Positions 7,673 through 15,499 of a stretch of DNA of 64,000 nucleotides are shown here, piece by piece. Within the stretch, counting starts at the first letter, position 1. Each line of letters opens with the position of its first letter. The notes under the pieces were generated by a model that was not told the DNA's origin, made no database searches, and saw nothing but the letters and a program-made list of their open reading frames with translations. Both the position numbers and the translations under genes were made by a program. Source of the DNA: CAINVV01 sp963663005 (GTDB lineage Bacteria; Bacteroidota; Bacteroidia; Bacteroidales; Prolixibacteraceae); assembly GCA_963663005.2 (NCBI GenBank), contig CAXXHH010000014.1, positions 186,001 to 250,000 of the forward strand. Direction: 5' to 3'.

Positions 7673-8872
7673 ATGTTAATTCAGGACAGGACAATATTAC
7701 ACATGGATTTGGATACGTTTTATGTATCCGTTGAAAGACTCCGCGATTCGAATCTGATTGGTAAGCCCATTATCATCGGGGGATTATCGGATCGAGGGGT
7801 CGTTGCCAGTTGTAGCTACGAAGCAAGAAAGTACGGGATTCACTCTGCCATGCCTGTGAAAATGGCCAGAAATTTATGTAAAGAGGCAATCGTGATTCGC
7901 GGAGACATGGATTCTTACTCCAGATATTCCAAATTGGTCACGGATGTGATTGCCGAAAAATCCCCGCTGTACGAGAAAGCCTCCATCGACGAACACTACA
8001 TTGATATTTCCGGCATGGATCGTTTCCTGGGATCGCTCAAATGGTCGCACGAATTGCGGCAAACGATTATCAACGAAACCGGTTTACCTATCTCATTCGG
8101 GTTGTCTGTCAACAAGATTGTCGCCAAAATTGCCACCGGGGAAGCGAAGCCTAACGGGGAAAAGCAGGTAGAAAAAGAGGATGTGGTGCCGTTCCTAAAT
8201 CCGTTATCAGTCCGGAAAATCCCGATGGTCGGCTCAAAAACATATGAGTTGTTACAGTCGATAGGAGTTTCAACGATTCAGACATTAAGCGCTATCCCCG
8301 TCGAGACGGTGCAGCGCGTTTTGGGCAAGAATGGCATTGAGATCTGGCAGAGGGCTCATGGCATTGATTTCACGCCGGTGATACCGTACAGCGAAGAGAA
8401 ATCGATCAGCAACGAGCGGACTTTTGAAACTGACACCGTCGATGTGCTTATGCTCAACCAGATGATAATCTCCATGACCGAAAAACTTTGTTTTAAACTT
8501 CGCAAGCAGGAGAAATTAGCTTCCGTGGTAACGATAAAAATCCGGTATGCCAACTTCGACACCCATACCTTGCAAAAAAAGATCGAATACACCTCTTTTG
8601 ATCACGTACTGATAAGTGTCGTAAGAGATTTATTTAAAAAGCTTTACGAACGAAGGATGTCGATCCGGCTGATTGGGGTGAAGCTCAGTGGATTGATTTA
8701 CGGGGTTCAGCAATTGAGCCTGTTCGATAACAACGAGAAACAAGCCCGGCTCTATCTTTCCATGGATAAAATCCGTCTTCATTATGGATCGAAGGCAATC
8801 AAACGTGCCTCCGGGATAACCAGCGAAGAGACACTGGCGGCAAAGGATGCAAAGGGTACAAGAGCTACTTGA
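7673..8872 (+). CDS. dinB: Y-family DNA polymerase IV (DinB)
   Basis: The 399-residue protein has the Y-family catalytic residues: HMDLDTFYVSVE (D12, D14) and SIDEHYID (D106, E107). SYEARKYGIHSAMP of the fingers, GLSVNKIVAKIA, the helix-hairpin-helix region (about 183-225) and a little-finger domain follow. A beta-clamp-binding pentapeptide QLSLF lies at 347-351. It should carry out error-prone lesion bypass together with the clamp. The stop overlaps the convergent dnaE2 stop region by 8 nt. It is longer at the C-terminus than E. coli DinB (351 aa), with a charged tail after residue 382. An ATG at 7703 (MDLDTF) would cut off residues before the catalytic motif and is less likely. Confidence 0.95.
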   Translation: MLIQDRTILHMDLDTFYVSVERLRDSNLIGKPIIIGGLSDRGVVASCSYEARKYGIHSAMPVKMARNLCKEAIVIRGDMDSYSRYSKLVTDVIAEKSPLYEKASIDEHYIDISGMDRFLGSLKWSHELRQTIINETGLPISFGLSVNKIVAKIATGEAKPNGEKQVEKEDVVPFLNPLSVRKIPMVGSKTYELLQSIGVSTIQTLSAIPVETVQRVLGKNGIEIWQRAHGIDFTPVIPYSEEKSISNERTFETDTVDVLMLNQMIISMTEKLCFKLRKQEKLASVVTIKIRYANFDTHTLQKKIEYTSFDHVLISVVRDLFKKLYERRMSIRLIGVKLSGLIYGVQQLSLFDNNEKQARLYLSMDKIRLHYGSKAIKRASGITSEETLAAKDAKGTRAT

Positions 8873-11800
8873 AATCCCTCGATGGGAAAAGCTCGCCCTG
8901 CAAAACCTTTTCCCCGGAAGATTTTGACTTTCTGACGACTTCTTCAACAGGCAAATAATCCTGACTCATCGGTTTTTGCATCGATCCCAGATTGCGTCCT
9001 TCGAAATCCAGGCTCATCAGTTCGTTCATATTGAAGCAGGAACTGACGACCACATGAATAACCTCGCCTTCGATCTGCAATTTGCCCTCCACCATAAACA
9101 GCCGCGATTGTAAAATAACTTTCCTGTATCGCTCGAACGTCTTACTCCAAACCACCAGATTGGCAAATCCGGATTCATCTTCGATGGTGATAAACAGCAC
9201 CCCCTTGGCTGTGCCCGGACGCTGCCGAACGGTTATCAGTCCACTCACCCTGACTTTCATTCCGTTTTTCATCCTGCTCAATTCGGAAGCAGGAACTGCT
9301 CCCAGCTGATTGAGCGTTTGCCGGATAAAACTTACCGGATGAGCCTTCAGCGAAAGCGAAGTACTCGCATAGTCCTGGATCACGTGCTCGCCGGGAGTCA
9401 TGACGGGTAGCTCCGTTGCCTGCTCGGTCGTACTTTGAGATGGCGTGCCTGTGAACACTCCTGTGGGATGGTCGTGCAGGGCTGAAACTTCCCATAGCGC
9501 TTGCCTGCGGTCGAGCCCAACAGAGCGGAAAGCATCGGCATCAGCAAGCTTTTCCAGCGCAAACGGAGAGACGCCTGCGTCCAGCAACTCGTTTATGTTT
9601 CGGTAAAAACCGCTCCTTCCGGCGACCAAAGTCTGCATTTCTTCTTCCTGAAGTCCGCTTACCTGCCGAAATCCCAGGCGGACAGCATAATAGTGTCCCG
9701 CCTTTTCTTCCAGCGTATTATCCCATACCGAATGATTAACATCTACCGGAAGGATCGTTACACCATGCTTTCGGGCGTCAATCACAATTTGTGCAGGCTG
9801 GTAAAAACCCATTGGCTGACTGTTCAACAGGGCAGCGGCAAATATATCTGGGTAATAGCATTTAATCCACGACGAGATATAGACCAACAGCGCAAAACTG
9901 GCCGCATGACTTTCCGGGAACCCATAACTTCCAAAGCCTTCGATTTGTCTGAATACCCGTTGAGCAAACTCTTCGGTGTAGCCTTTTTTCATCATTCCCC
10001 CGATCAACTTTTCGCGGTACCAACTTACTTTTCCTTTCGATTTGAAAGTTGCCATAGCCCGACGCAAACCATCGGCTTCGGCGGGTGTAAAACCGGCCGC
10101 CACAATGGATATTTCCATGGCCTGTTCCTGAAACAGCGGAACTCCCAGCGTTCGCCCCAAAATTTCTTCCAGCTCTTTCGATGGAAATTCAATCGGTTCT
10201 TCGCCGTTTCGTCTTTTCAGATAAGGATGCACCATATCGCCCTGAATGGGCCCGGGACGAACAATCGCCACTTCAATCACCAGATCATAAAAATTCCGGG
10301 GGCGTAACCTGGGAAGCATCGACATCTGCGCCCTGCTTTCAATCTGGAAAACGCCGAGCGTATCGGCATGGCTGATCATTTCGTATACCCTGGGATCGTC
10401 CTGCGGAATATTGGCCAGAGTGAGATTCAGGTCATAATGCTTTTTAGCCAGATCGAATGCTTTGCGGATGCAGGTCAGCATGCCCAGTGCCAGCACGTCC
10501 ACTTTCATAAAACCAAGTGCTTCAATGTCGTCCTTGTTCCATTCAACATTCGTCCGATCCTCCATACGGGCATTGAGTATCGGACACAGCTCGTACAATT
10601 TCCCCCGCGTAATTACGAATCCTCCCGTGTGTTGCCCTAACTGGCGCGGAAACCCGATATATTGTTCCGTGAGCTCGATTACTTTCCTCAAATGCGGATC
10701 CTGCGAGCTGAAGCTGGAGGTGTCCGGAGCTTTTCCCTCAAACCACTCTTCGGTAAACTCGTATTTCGATTTCGAAAGCACATTAATGGCATCGGTTGAC
10801 AGGCCCATCGCCTTGCCCACATCACGAATTGCGCCTTTCCAATGTACCTGTGTTACGGTGGCAACAATGCCGGCCCGGTCGCGCCCATATTTTCCGTAGA
10901 TGTACTGCATGATTTCCTCCCTGCGTTCATGCTCGAAGTCCACATCAATATCCGGAGGTTCGTTGCGCTCGTCGCTCATAAACCGGGCAAACAACAATTT
11001 AAATTTCGCAGGATTGACCGAGGTAACACCCAAACAATAACAAACCACCGAGTTGGCCGCTGACCCGCGTCCCTGGCACAAAATACCCCGCGACCTTGCT
11101 TCCCGCACATAATCGTACACCGTCAGGAAATAGGAAGCATAATCTTTTCGCCCAATAAATTCCAGTTCCATTTCAATAGTTTCCTTGATCTTGGGGGGAA
11201 GTACTTCTCCAAAATGTTCGTGGGCACCTTTCCATGTCAGGTAGACCAGTTCCTCCATCGGCGTTCTCCCTTCGCTGGTAATTTCTTCAGGATAGAGGTA
11301 TTTTAATTCGTCCAGCGAAAACCGGCAGGCATCGGCCAGTTCGAGTGCCCGTTTAATTGCTCCGGGATACTCACGAAAAAGTCGGTACATTTCATCAATT
11401 GGCTTCAGGTGACGCTCCGCATTTTGATGTAGCCTGAATCCGGCAGAATGGATGGTGCATTTCTCCCGGATACAAGTTAAAATATCCTGCAATTCGCGGC
11501 GATCTGCCGAGTGATAGTGCACATCATTCGTTGCAACCAGCGGGATTCCCAGTTGCACCTCCAGTTGTGAAAGACGGAACAGTTTTTTGTGATCATCACT
11601 GTTGTAAGCAAAATTTGCAGCGAGGTACAGGACGTTACCCAGCGCCTTTTTGTATTCTTTCAGGGCATTCACAAACTCAGGCTCAAAATCGAAATCGGCA
11701 TTGAGCGATGCAGGAGGTATCACGATAAATATGATTCCTGCAGCGTAGTTGAATACATCAGTCCGGTACAAGATACAATTCCCCTTCTCCGCCCTAAAAT

Positions 11801-12086
11801 TACCTGTGGTAAGCAATGCCGATAAATTCGAATAGCCCGACTGACTGGTGGGATAAGCCAATAAACTTGGTCCGTCCAGCAAGTCGAGGCGACAGGCCGG
11901 GATAAACCGGATATTTTTGCCTCGTGCGGCTACATGGGCGCGGACGATACCCGCCAGCGTATTACGGTCGGTAATAGCAATAGCCTGGTAGCCCATTGCG
12001 ACTGCCTCTTCAACCAATTCTTCGGGATGTGAACCTCCCGTCAGAAATGTAAAATTCGAAGTTACCTGTAATTCGGCGTATTCCAT
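8865..12086 (-). CDS. dnaE2: Error-prone DNA polymerase III alpha subunit (DnaE2/ImuC)
   Basis: The 1073-residue protein is colinear with DnaE2. It has an N-terminal PHP domain lacking the usual DnaE HxH start (TSNFTFLTGGSHPEELVEEA) and a palm with the catalytic PDIDVDF pair (D379, D381). The third Asp is in KVDVLALGML (D530). The C-terminal OB-fold runs from VRVSGLITVRQ to SGFANLVVWSKTF. Its length fits DnaE2 rather than replicative DnaE (about 1160). The C-terminal QGELF resembles a clamp-binding pentapeptide, a weak observation. It is the last gene of imuA-imuB-dnaE2, 119 bp after imuB, and should extend past lesions with ImuA and ImuB during damage-induced mutagenesis. Confidence 0.95.
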   Translation of the reverse strand: MEYAELQVTSNFTFLTGGSHPEELVEEAVAMGYQAIAITDRNTLAGIVRAHVAARGKNIRFIPACRLDLLDGPSLLAYPTSQSGYSNLSALLTTGNFRAEKGNCILYRTDVFNYAAGIIFIVIPPASLNADFDFEPEFVNALKEYKKALGNVLYLAANFAYNSDDHKKLFRLSQLEVQLGIPLVATNDVHYHSADRRELQDILTCIREKCTIHSAGFRLHQNAERHLKPIDEMYRLFREYPGAIKRALELADACRFSLDELKYLYPEEITSEGRTPMEELVYLTWKGAHEHFGEVLPPKIKETIEMELEFIGRKDYASYFLTVYDYVREARSRGILCQGRGSAANSVVCYCLGVTSVNPAKFKLLFARFMSDERNEPPDIDVDFEHERREEIMQYIYGKYGRDRAGIVATVTQVHWKGAIRDVGKAMGLSTDAINVLSKSKYEFTEEWFEGKAPDTSSFSSQDPHLRKVIELTEQYIGFPRQLGQHTGGFVITRGKLYELCPILNARMEDRTNVEWNKDDIEALGFMKVDVLALGMLTCIRKAFDLAKKHYDLNLTLANIPQDDPRVYEMISHADTLGVFQIESRAQMSMLPRLRPRNFYDLVIEVAIVRPGPIQGDMVHPYLKRRNGEEPIEFPSKELEEILGRTLGVPLFQEQAMEISIVAAGFTPAEADGLRRAMATFKSKGKVSWYREKLIGGMMKKGYTEEFAQRVFRQIEGFGSYGFPESHAASFALLVYISSWIKCYYPDIFAAALLNSQPMGFYQPAQIVIDARKHGVTILPVDVNHSVWDNTLEEKAGHYYAVRLGFRQVSGLQEEEMQTLVAGRSGFYRNINELLDAGVSPFALEKLADADAFRSVGLDRRQALWEVSALHDHPTGVFTGTPSQSTTEQATELPVMTPGEHVIQDYASTSLSLKAHPVSFIRQTLNQLGAVPASELSRMKNGMKVRVSGLITVRQRPGTAKGVLFITIEDESGFANLVVWSKTFERYRKVILQSRLFMVEGKLQIEGEVIHVVVSSCFNMNELMSLDFEGRNLGSMQKPMSQDYLPVEEVVRKSKSSGEKVLQGELFPSRDFK

Positions 12087-12179
12087 GTCAGTTCAAAGTT
12101 GGGGTGCCTGAGTGAAGCTGGGAAACTGGTTAAATTGCCTTCTGTCCTCCCGCCCATTTTGCCATTCATCCCGACCCAT

Positions 12180-12208
12180 TTGTGTAATCCGTGTAATCTG
12201 TGGTGCTA
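12180..12208. repeat. Short near-tandem repeat abutting the imuB stop
   Basis: TGTGTAATCC followed by GTGTAATCTG forms two near-identical 9-10-bp units at 12181-12200, ending 5 bp before the imuB stop codon. The 119-bp imuB-dnaE2 gap otherwise shows no gene. From memory, similar GTGTAATC tandem sequences are dispersed in several bacterial genomes. Confidence 0.45.
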
Positions 12209-13723
12209 TACAAAGTATCCGTGCAAAAACCATTGCGGCTTTTGGTTCCCGTAAAGGCCTAACCGGAATAACCAATAACGAGCGCCATATTCATCTTCAA
12301 CCCGGTAATAATCCCTCGGCGGCCCACTTTGAAGCCACCACTCCTGTTCAATACGTTCAGGTCCATCGGCACGGGCCACGCGGATAATTTCATTTTTATA
12401 CCGAAAGTGCATCGGGGGATAATCCGGCAACACAACCATAACCTCAACAGGTTCCGGTTTAGGCAACAGGTGAATGGGGCGCAAACAGTTGGTTCGCCAT
12501 TCCGTTTCAGGCTGCTCGTCCAAAGAACTGACCTCCTTTATCGAACGTTCAGGCCAGTAATGCTCTTGCGGCAAATAGCGGTGAATGGTCTGTATTCCTA
12601 TTTTACCGGCGATGTTATCGAGTAATTCTGAAATAGCTGTACGGTCGCGGTTTGCCGTACTCCACAAGGCTTCCTGTGTTTCGGTTAAATCTTCAACCAG
12701 GGTTGCTTCCAGTGTAAAAAGTTCAATCCCAAGCGCCGGTTCTATTTCCTGTATCTTCAGTTCGAACAGTTTAAAAAGGTGTGTGGCGTTTCGCGATGCG
12801 CGATTGGTTCCGATGCCGATTTGCTCAATCTCTCCATCAACACGATACCCTCTTAGTATTCCGGTGCGCATCCCTTTCCCTTCCTGCATAAAACGTCTAC
12901 ACAAGACTTCCAGCAGACGCTTTATGGCGATCTCAATCCCTGTGGCAGTACGGATAGGTTCCAGACAAGGCAGTCGTTCCAAATAAACCGGGGCAGGCTG
13001 AACGGGTTGCAAAGGCTCTGAAAGTGTTCCCAATGCCTGATCGAGCCGCTTCTGTAAAACATCGCCGAACCGACGCCGAAGATTTAACCGGGGAATGCCG
13101 ATAAGCTGGCCAATCTGTCTGAACCCGAGTTTATCCATACGCTGAAGTGAGGTACTGTCCAACCTCAACGCAGCCGGAGGAAGTGAGGAAAGAGCTTCGG
13201 CCTGCCCGCCGGATTCGACAATCGTCTCCCTGCCCCCCACTCCCTGCTCCCTGCTCCCATACCGTGCTACTGCCCATGCCGCGCCAACGGTATCCGCGAT
13301 GGCCGCACAAACATCGTATCCGCCTTTGCTCAAACGAAGGATAACCGACCGGATATACGCCCGCTCTCCACCCCACAAATGCGGGCAGCCGGATATATCC
13401 AGAATCAGCCCGTCCGGAGCATCGGTGGCAACGACGGGGCTATAACGAATGCACCATTCGGCCATCTCCTTGAGCAATTTTTCTTCGGCAACAGCATCAG
13501 CCGAGAACACTTCCACCGAAGGCAATATGGCCCGAACATCGGCCACTACCATTCCCGGCGAAATATTTTCCCTTGTCAGTTGCTGACTGGCAGCCTTGAC
13601 CACCATTCGGCCATGCTCGGGCGCGTACAACAAAAAGGGTTTACCCCGAAGCTCGGGCCTGATTTTAGCCAACCGGTCGGTAGCCAGATAGCGAAACCAT
13701 ATATAAAGATAGCGTTTAGGCAT
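12206..13723 (-). CDS. imuB: ImuB, catalytically inactive Y-family polymerase homologue
   Basis: The 505-residue protein follows the Y-family fold, but the first catalytic block reads RYLYIWFRYLATDRL, without the two Asp found in DinB. DAPDGLILDISGCPHLWGGE replaces the second block. This loss is the hallmark of ImuB, which scaffolds ImuA, DnaE2 and the clamp rather than synthesising DNA. The C-terminal half (residues ~270-505) is the less conserved interaction region. Its ATG overlaps the imuA stop by 8 nt, showing translational coupling. Around residues 155-167 a Gly/Glu/Arg-rich insert (SREQGVGGRET) is encoded by a heptanucleotide repeat and looks like a late insertion. Confidence 0.9.
   Translation of the reverse strand: MPKRYLYIWFRYLATDRLAKIRPELRGKPFLLYAPEHGRMVVKAASQQLTRENISPGMVVADVRAILPSVEVFSADAVAEEKLLKEMAEWCIRYSPVVATDAPDGLILDISGCPHLWGGERAYIRSVILRLSKGGYDVCAAIADTVGAAWAVARYGSREQGVGGRETIVESGGQAEALSSLPPAALRLDSTSLQRMDKLGFRQIGQLIGIPRLNLRRRFGDVLQKRLDQALGTLSEPLQPVQPAPVYLERLPCLEPIRTATGIEIAIKRLLEVLCRRFMQEGKGMRTGILRGYRVDGEIEQIGIGTNRASRNATHLFKLFELKIQEIEPALGIELFTLEATLVEDLTETQEALWSTANRDRTAISELLDNIAGKIGIQTIHRYLPQEHYWPERSIKEVSSLDEQPETEWRTNCLRPIHLLPKPEPVEVMVVLPDYPPMHFRYKNEIIRVARADGPERIEQEWWLQSGPPRDYYRVEDEYGARYWLFRLGLYGNQKPQWFLHGYFV
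13224..13258 (-). repeat. Heptanucleotide (GGGAGCA)-type repeat inside imuB
   Basis: On the minus strand five successive heptads read GGGAGCA, GGGAGCA, GGGAGTG, GGGGGCA, GGGAGAC. They encode the SREQGVGGRET stretch of ImuB. The same kind of heptad occurs between genes at 33108-33135, so this appears to be a mobile or slippage-prone repeat type that has landed in a coding region without breaking the frame. Confidence 0.7.
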
Positions 13724-14465
13724 AGTGTCGGTGGTTTTGAGATACCGGTGGTTTTACCGCGATCTTATTTCTATTTTGCACAATCCTGAATGCTCCATTA
13801 TTCCACTCGAATTGCCAAATACCCGGTCGCCCGTTGCGTATTTTAACCAGTTCCACTTCCAGCCGGGGAAATCCTGGCCCGGGCAGCCCGTCTGTATAAC
13901 TTGAAAGCGGCCTGATCTTCCAACGCGACACGCAAGCCAGTGTATTCTCGGTTCGCGGGCGCAACCGATGCAAAACGCCTGTAACCTTACTGGTTTCGAC
14001 CGCCAGTTGCAAGCGCCGCGATTCGGCAAAGCTAACATTGCTGATTTCTCCAACAACAGCCGCCAATGCATTGCATTTCAGGGCCTGTTCCATTACCCAA
14101 AGGCCATCTCTTTCCCGTCGCACATCGACAAAAATAACCCGATGCGGCTCAATTCCGAAAAATTTAAAGGCAGGCGGAAACAGCTTACGACCCAAACTTA
14201 CCCAAAGGCAGAATCCTTCCCTTTTCATGAGTGTGCTTAACAGGCCGGCCAGAAATCCGTTTGCAGCAGCACCGCAGCTCTCCGTAGGACTAATAAATTC
14301 GTGTATTGCCCCAACGGGAAAAACACCTCCGGGGAATGCCGCATTCATAGGTCCCAGCCCAAAATCAAACATCCGGCCATCCGCCCCGGAGCAGAATCCT
14401 TCCATCGAGAGAATCTTCTCTCTCAGTTGCCTGATGATTTCTTTTTTTTCGGCTAACTCACTCAT
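13716..14465 (-). CDS. imuA: ImuA-like RecA-fold protein of the mutasome
   Basis: The 249-residue protein shows the RecA-like core of ImuA: PGGVFPVGAIHEFISP, then SCGAAANGFLAGLLSTL at the position of Walker A but without GK[ST]. CLWVSLGRKLFPPAFKFFGI, RVIFVDVRRERDGLWVMEQAL, LAAVVGEI and RLQLAVETSKVTGVLHR follow. In characterised mutasomes ImuA partners ImuB and DnaE2. It is the first gene of the operon, overlaps imuB by 8 nt, and is divergent from the second HTH-S24 gene across a 75-bp region holding a dyad operator, so damage-inducible control is likely. The degenerate nucleotide-binding loop suggests weak or absent ATPase activity. Confidence 0.85.
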   Translation of the reverse strand: MSELAEKKEIIRQLREKILSMEGFCSGADGRMFDFGLGPMNAAFPGGVFPVGAIHEFISPTESCGAAANGFLAGLLSTLMKREGFCLWVSLGRKLFPPAFKFFGIEPHRVIFVDVRRERDGLWVMEQALKCNALAAVVGEISNVSFAESRRLQLAVETSKVTGVLHRLRPRTENTLACVSRWKIRPLSSYTDGLPGPGFPRLEVELVKIRNGRPGIWQFEWNNGAFRIVQNRNKIAVKPPVSQNHRHYA

Positions 14466-14481
14466 AATTAAAAATTATTTC

Positions 14482-14507
14482 TATATTTGTTACGATTAGT
14501 AACAATA
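14482..14507. promoter_or_regulatory. Dyad operator overlapping a TATATTTG -7 box, imuA / XRE-S24 copy 2 intergenic region
   Basis: TTGTTAC (14487-14493), a 5-bp spacer and GTAACAA (14499-14505) form a perfect 7-bp dyad. The left arm overlaps TATATTTG (14482-14489), an exact TAnnTTTG -7 box 51 nt before the XRE-S24 start. Both this site and the one at 7555-7581 begin CTATATTTG, read towards the regulator, and end in CAATA or CAAATA. The only 75-bp gap to imuA places it so that one protein could control both directions. Confidence 0.6.
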
Positions 14508-14540
14508 ATATGTTTTTAAATATAACAAATAAATATTAAA

Positions 14541-15335
14541 ATGCAACAGATTTTTTTTGCCGGAAACATCAAATTTCTTCGCGACCGGAAGAAATTAAGC
14601 CAGGAATCGCTTGCCGCCCGGCTTGGGCTGACCCGTGCAAAACTTGCCGCCATCGAGGCTGGCAATACGAAATCGCCACAGCCGGAAGACTACCTGAATT
14701 TTTCTGATTTTTTTAAAATTAGCATTGACACATTACTGAAAATTGACCTCACGAGACTGGGCGAACTAAAAATACGTGAGCTGGAAGCCGGTAATGATGT
14801 GTACATCCGTGGCGGGAACCTGCGGGTACTGGCTATCTCGGTAGATCGTTCGAATAATGAAAACATTGAGTATGTCCCGGTAAAGGCTAAAGCGGGTTAC
14901 ATGGCGGGCTACAACGATCCTGAATTTATTGCCGCCCTGCCCAAATATTCAGTTCCCAATTTGCCTGCACAGGGGACATTCCGTATTTTTCCATCAACGG
15001 GGGATTCGATGTTACCCGTACCGGAAGGCAGCGATATTATTGCCCAATATATTGCCGATTGGACGACCATTAAACCGGACACTCCCTGCATTATCATCCT
15101 TAAAGGCCAGCAGGATTTTGTATTCAAAATGACGACGATAAACGCCGATGGCACAATCACGCTGAAATCGCTTAATTCAGTCTATAACCCTTTCTCCGTT
15201 TTTGTGGATGATGTATTGGAAATCTGGCGGTTCTATGCCTATACCAGCAGGGAATTTCCGGAGGCACAGCCGGAAATGGCGACAGTGCTAATAGCAATCA
15301 GGAACCTGGAAGAGAAAATTGCGCAAATATTTTAG
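14541..15335 (+). CDS. HTH-XRE / S24 (LexA/UmuD-like) regulator, copy 2
   Basis: The 264-residue protein is a paralogue of the regulator at 6716-7531 with the same layout. The HTH is at 8-65 (NIKFLRDRKKLSQESLAARL). The S24-type domain has Ala118-Gly119 in KAKAGY, Ser156 in TGDSML and Lys196 in FVFKM, so all elements needed for LexA-like self-cleavage are present. It ends in a short amphipathic helix (VLIAIRNLEEKIAQIF). It is divergent from imuA, so the two S24 regulators cap opposite ends of the lesion-bypass block. The likely role is repressor of imuA-imuB-dnaE2 and of itself. The HTH recognition regions of the two copies differ (STGRSSINNYE versus GLTRAKLAAIE), which fits their different dyads. 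Confidence 0.88.
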   Translation: MQQIFFAGNIKFLRDRKKLSQESLAARLGLTRAKLAAIEAGNTKSPQPEDYLNFSDFFKISIDTLLKIDLTRLGELKIRELEAGNDVYIRGGNLRVLAISVDRSNNENIEYVPVKAKAGYMAGYNDPEFIAALPKYSVPNLPAQGTFRIFPSTGDSMLPVPEGSDIIAQYIADWTTIKPDTPCIIILKGQQDFVFKMTTINADGTITLKSLNSVYNPFSVFVDDVLEIWRFYAYTSREFPEAQPEMATVLIAIRNLEEKIAQIF

Positions 15336-15499
15336 CTAAAATTTGTGAGACAACTCTTTTTTATACCAACATTAATGCGTAGCTTTAGTAGCTATCTAAA
15401 CAGAATATTCCATTGATTTACATTGCAGTCCGAGTGCCAATCTTTCGATCTGGTAACTGATTTCGATACATTCCTTTCTAAACTATTTATATACCGGAA

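Noticed and set aside
7552..7734. 60-codon frame starting inside the S24/dinB dyad
   Set aside because: It overlaps the operator and the dinB start in another frame and has no family features.
9501..10307. 268-codon open frame antisense to dnaE2
   Set aside because: It lies wholly inside the conserved polymerase gene and its translation has no recognisable domain.
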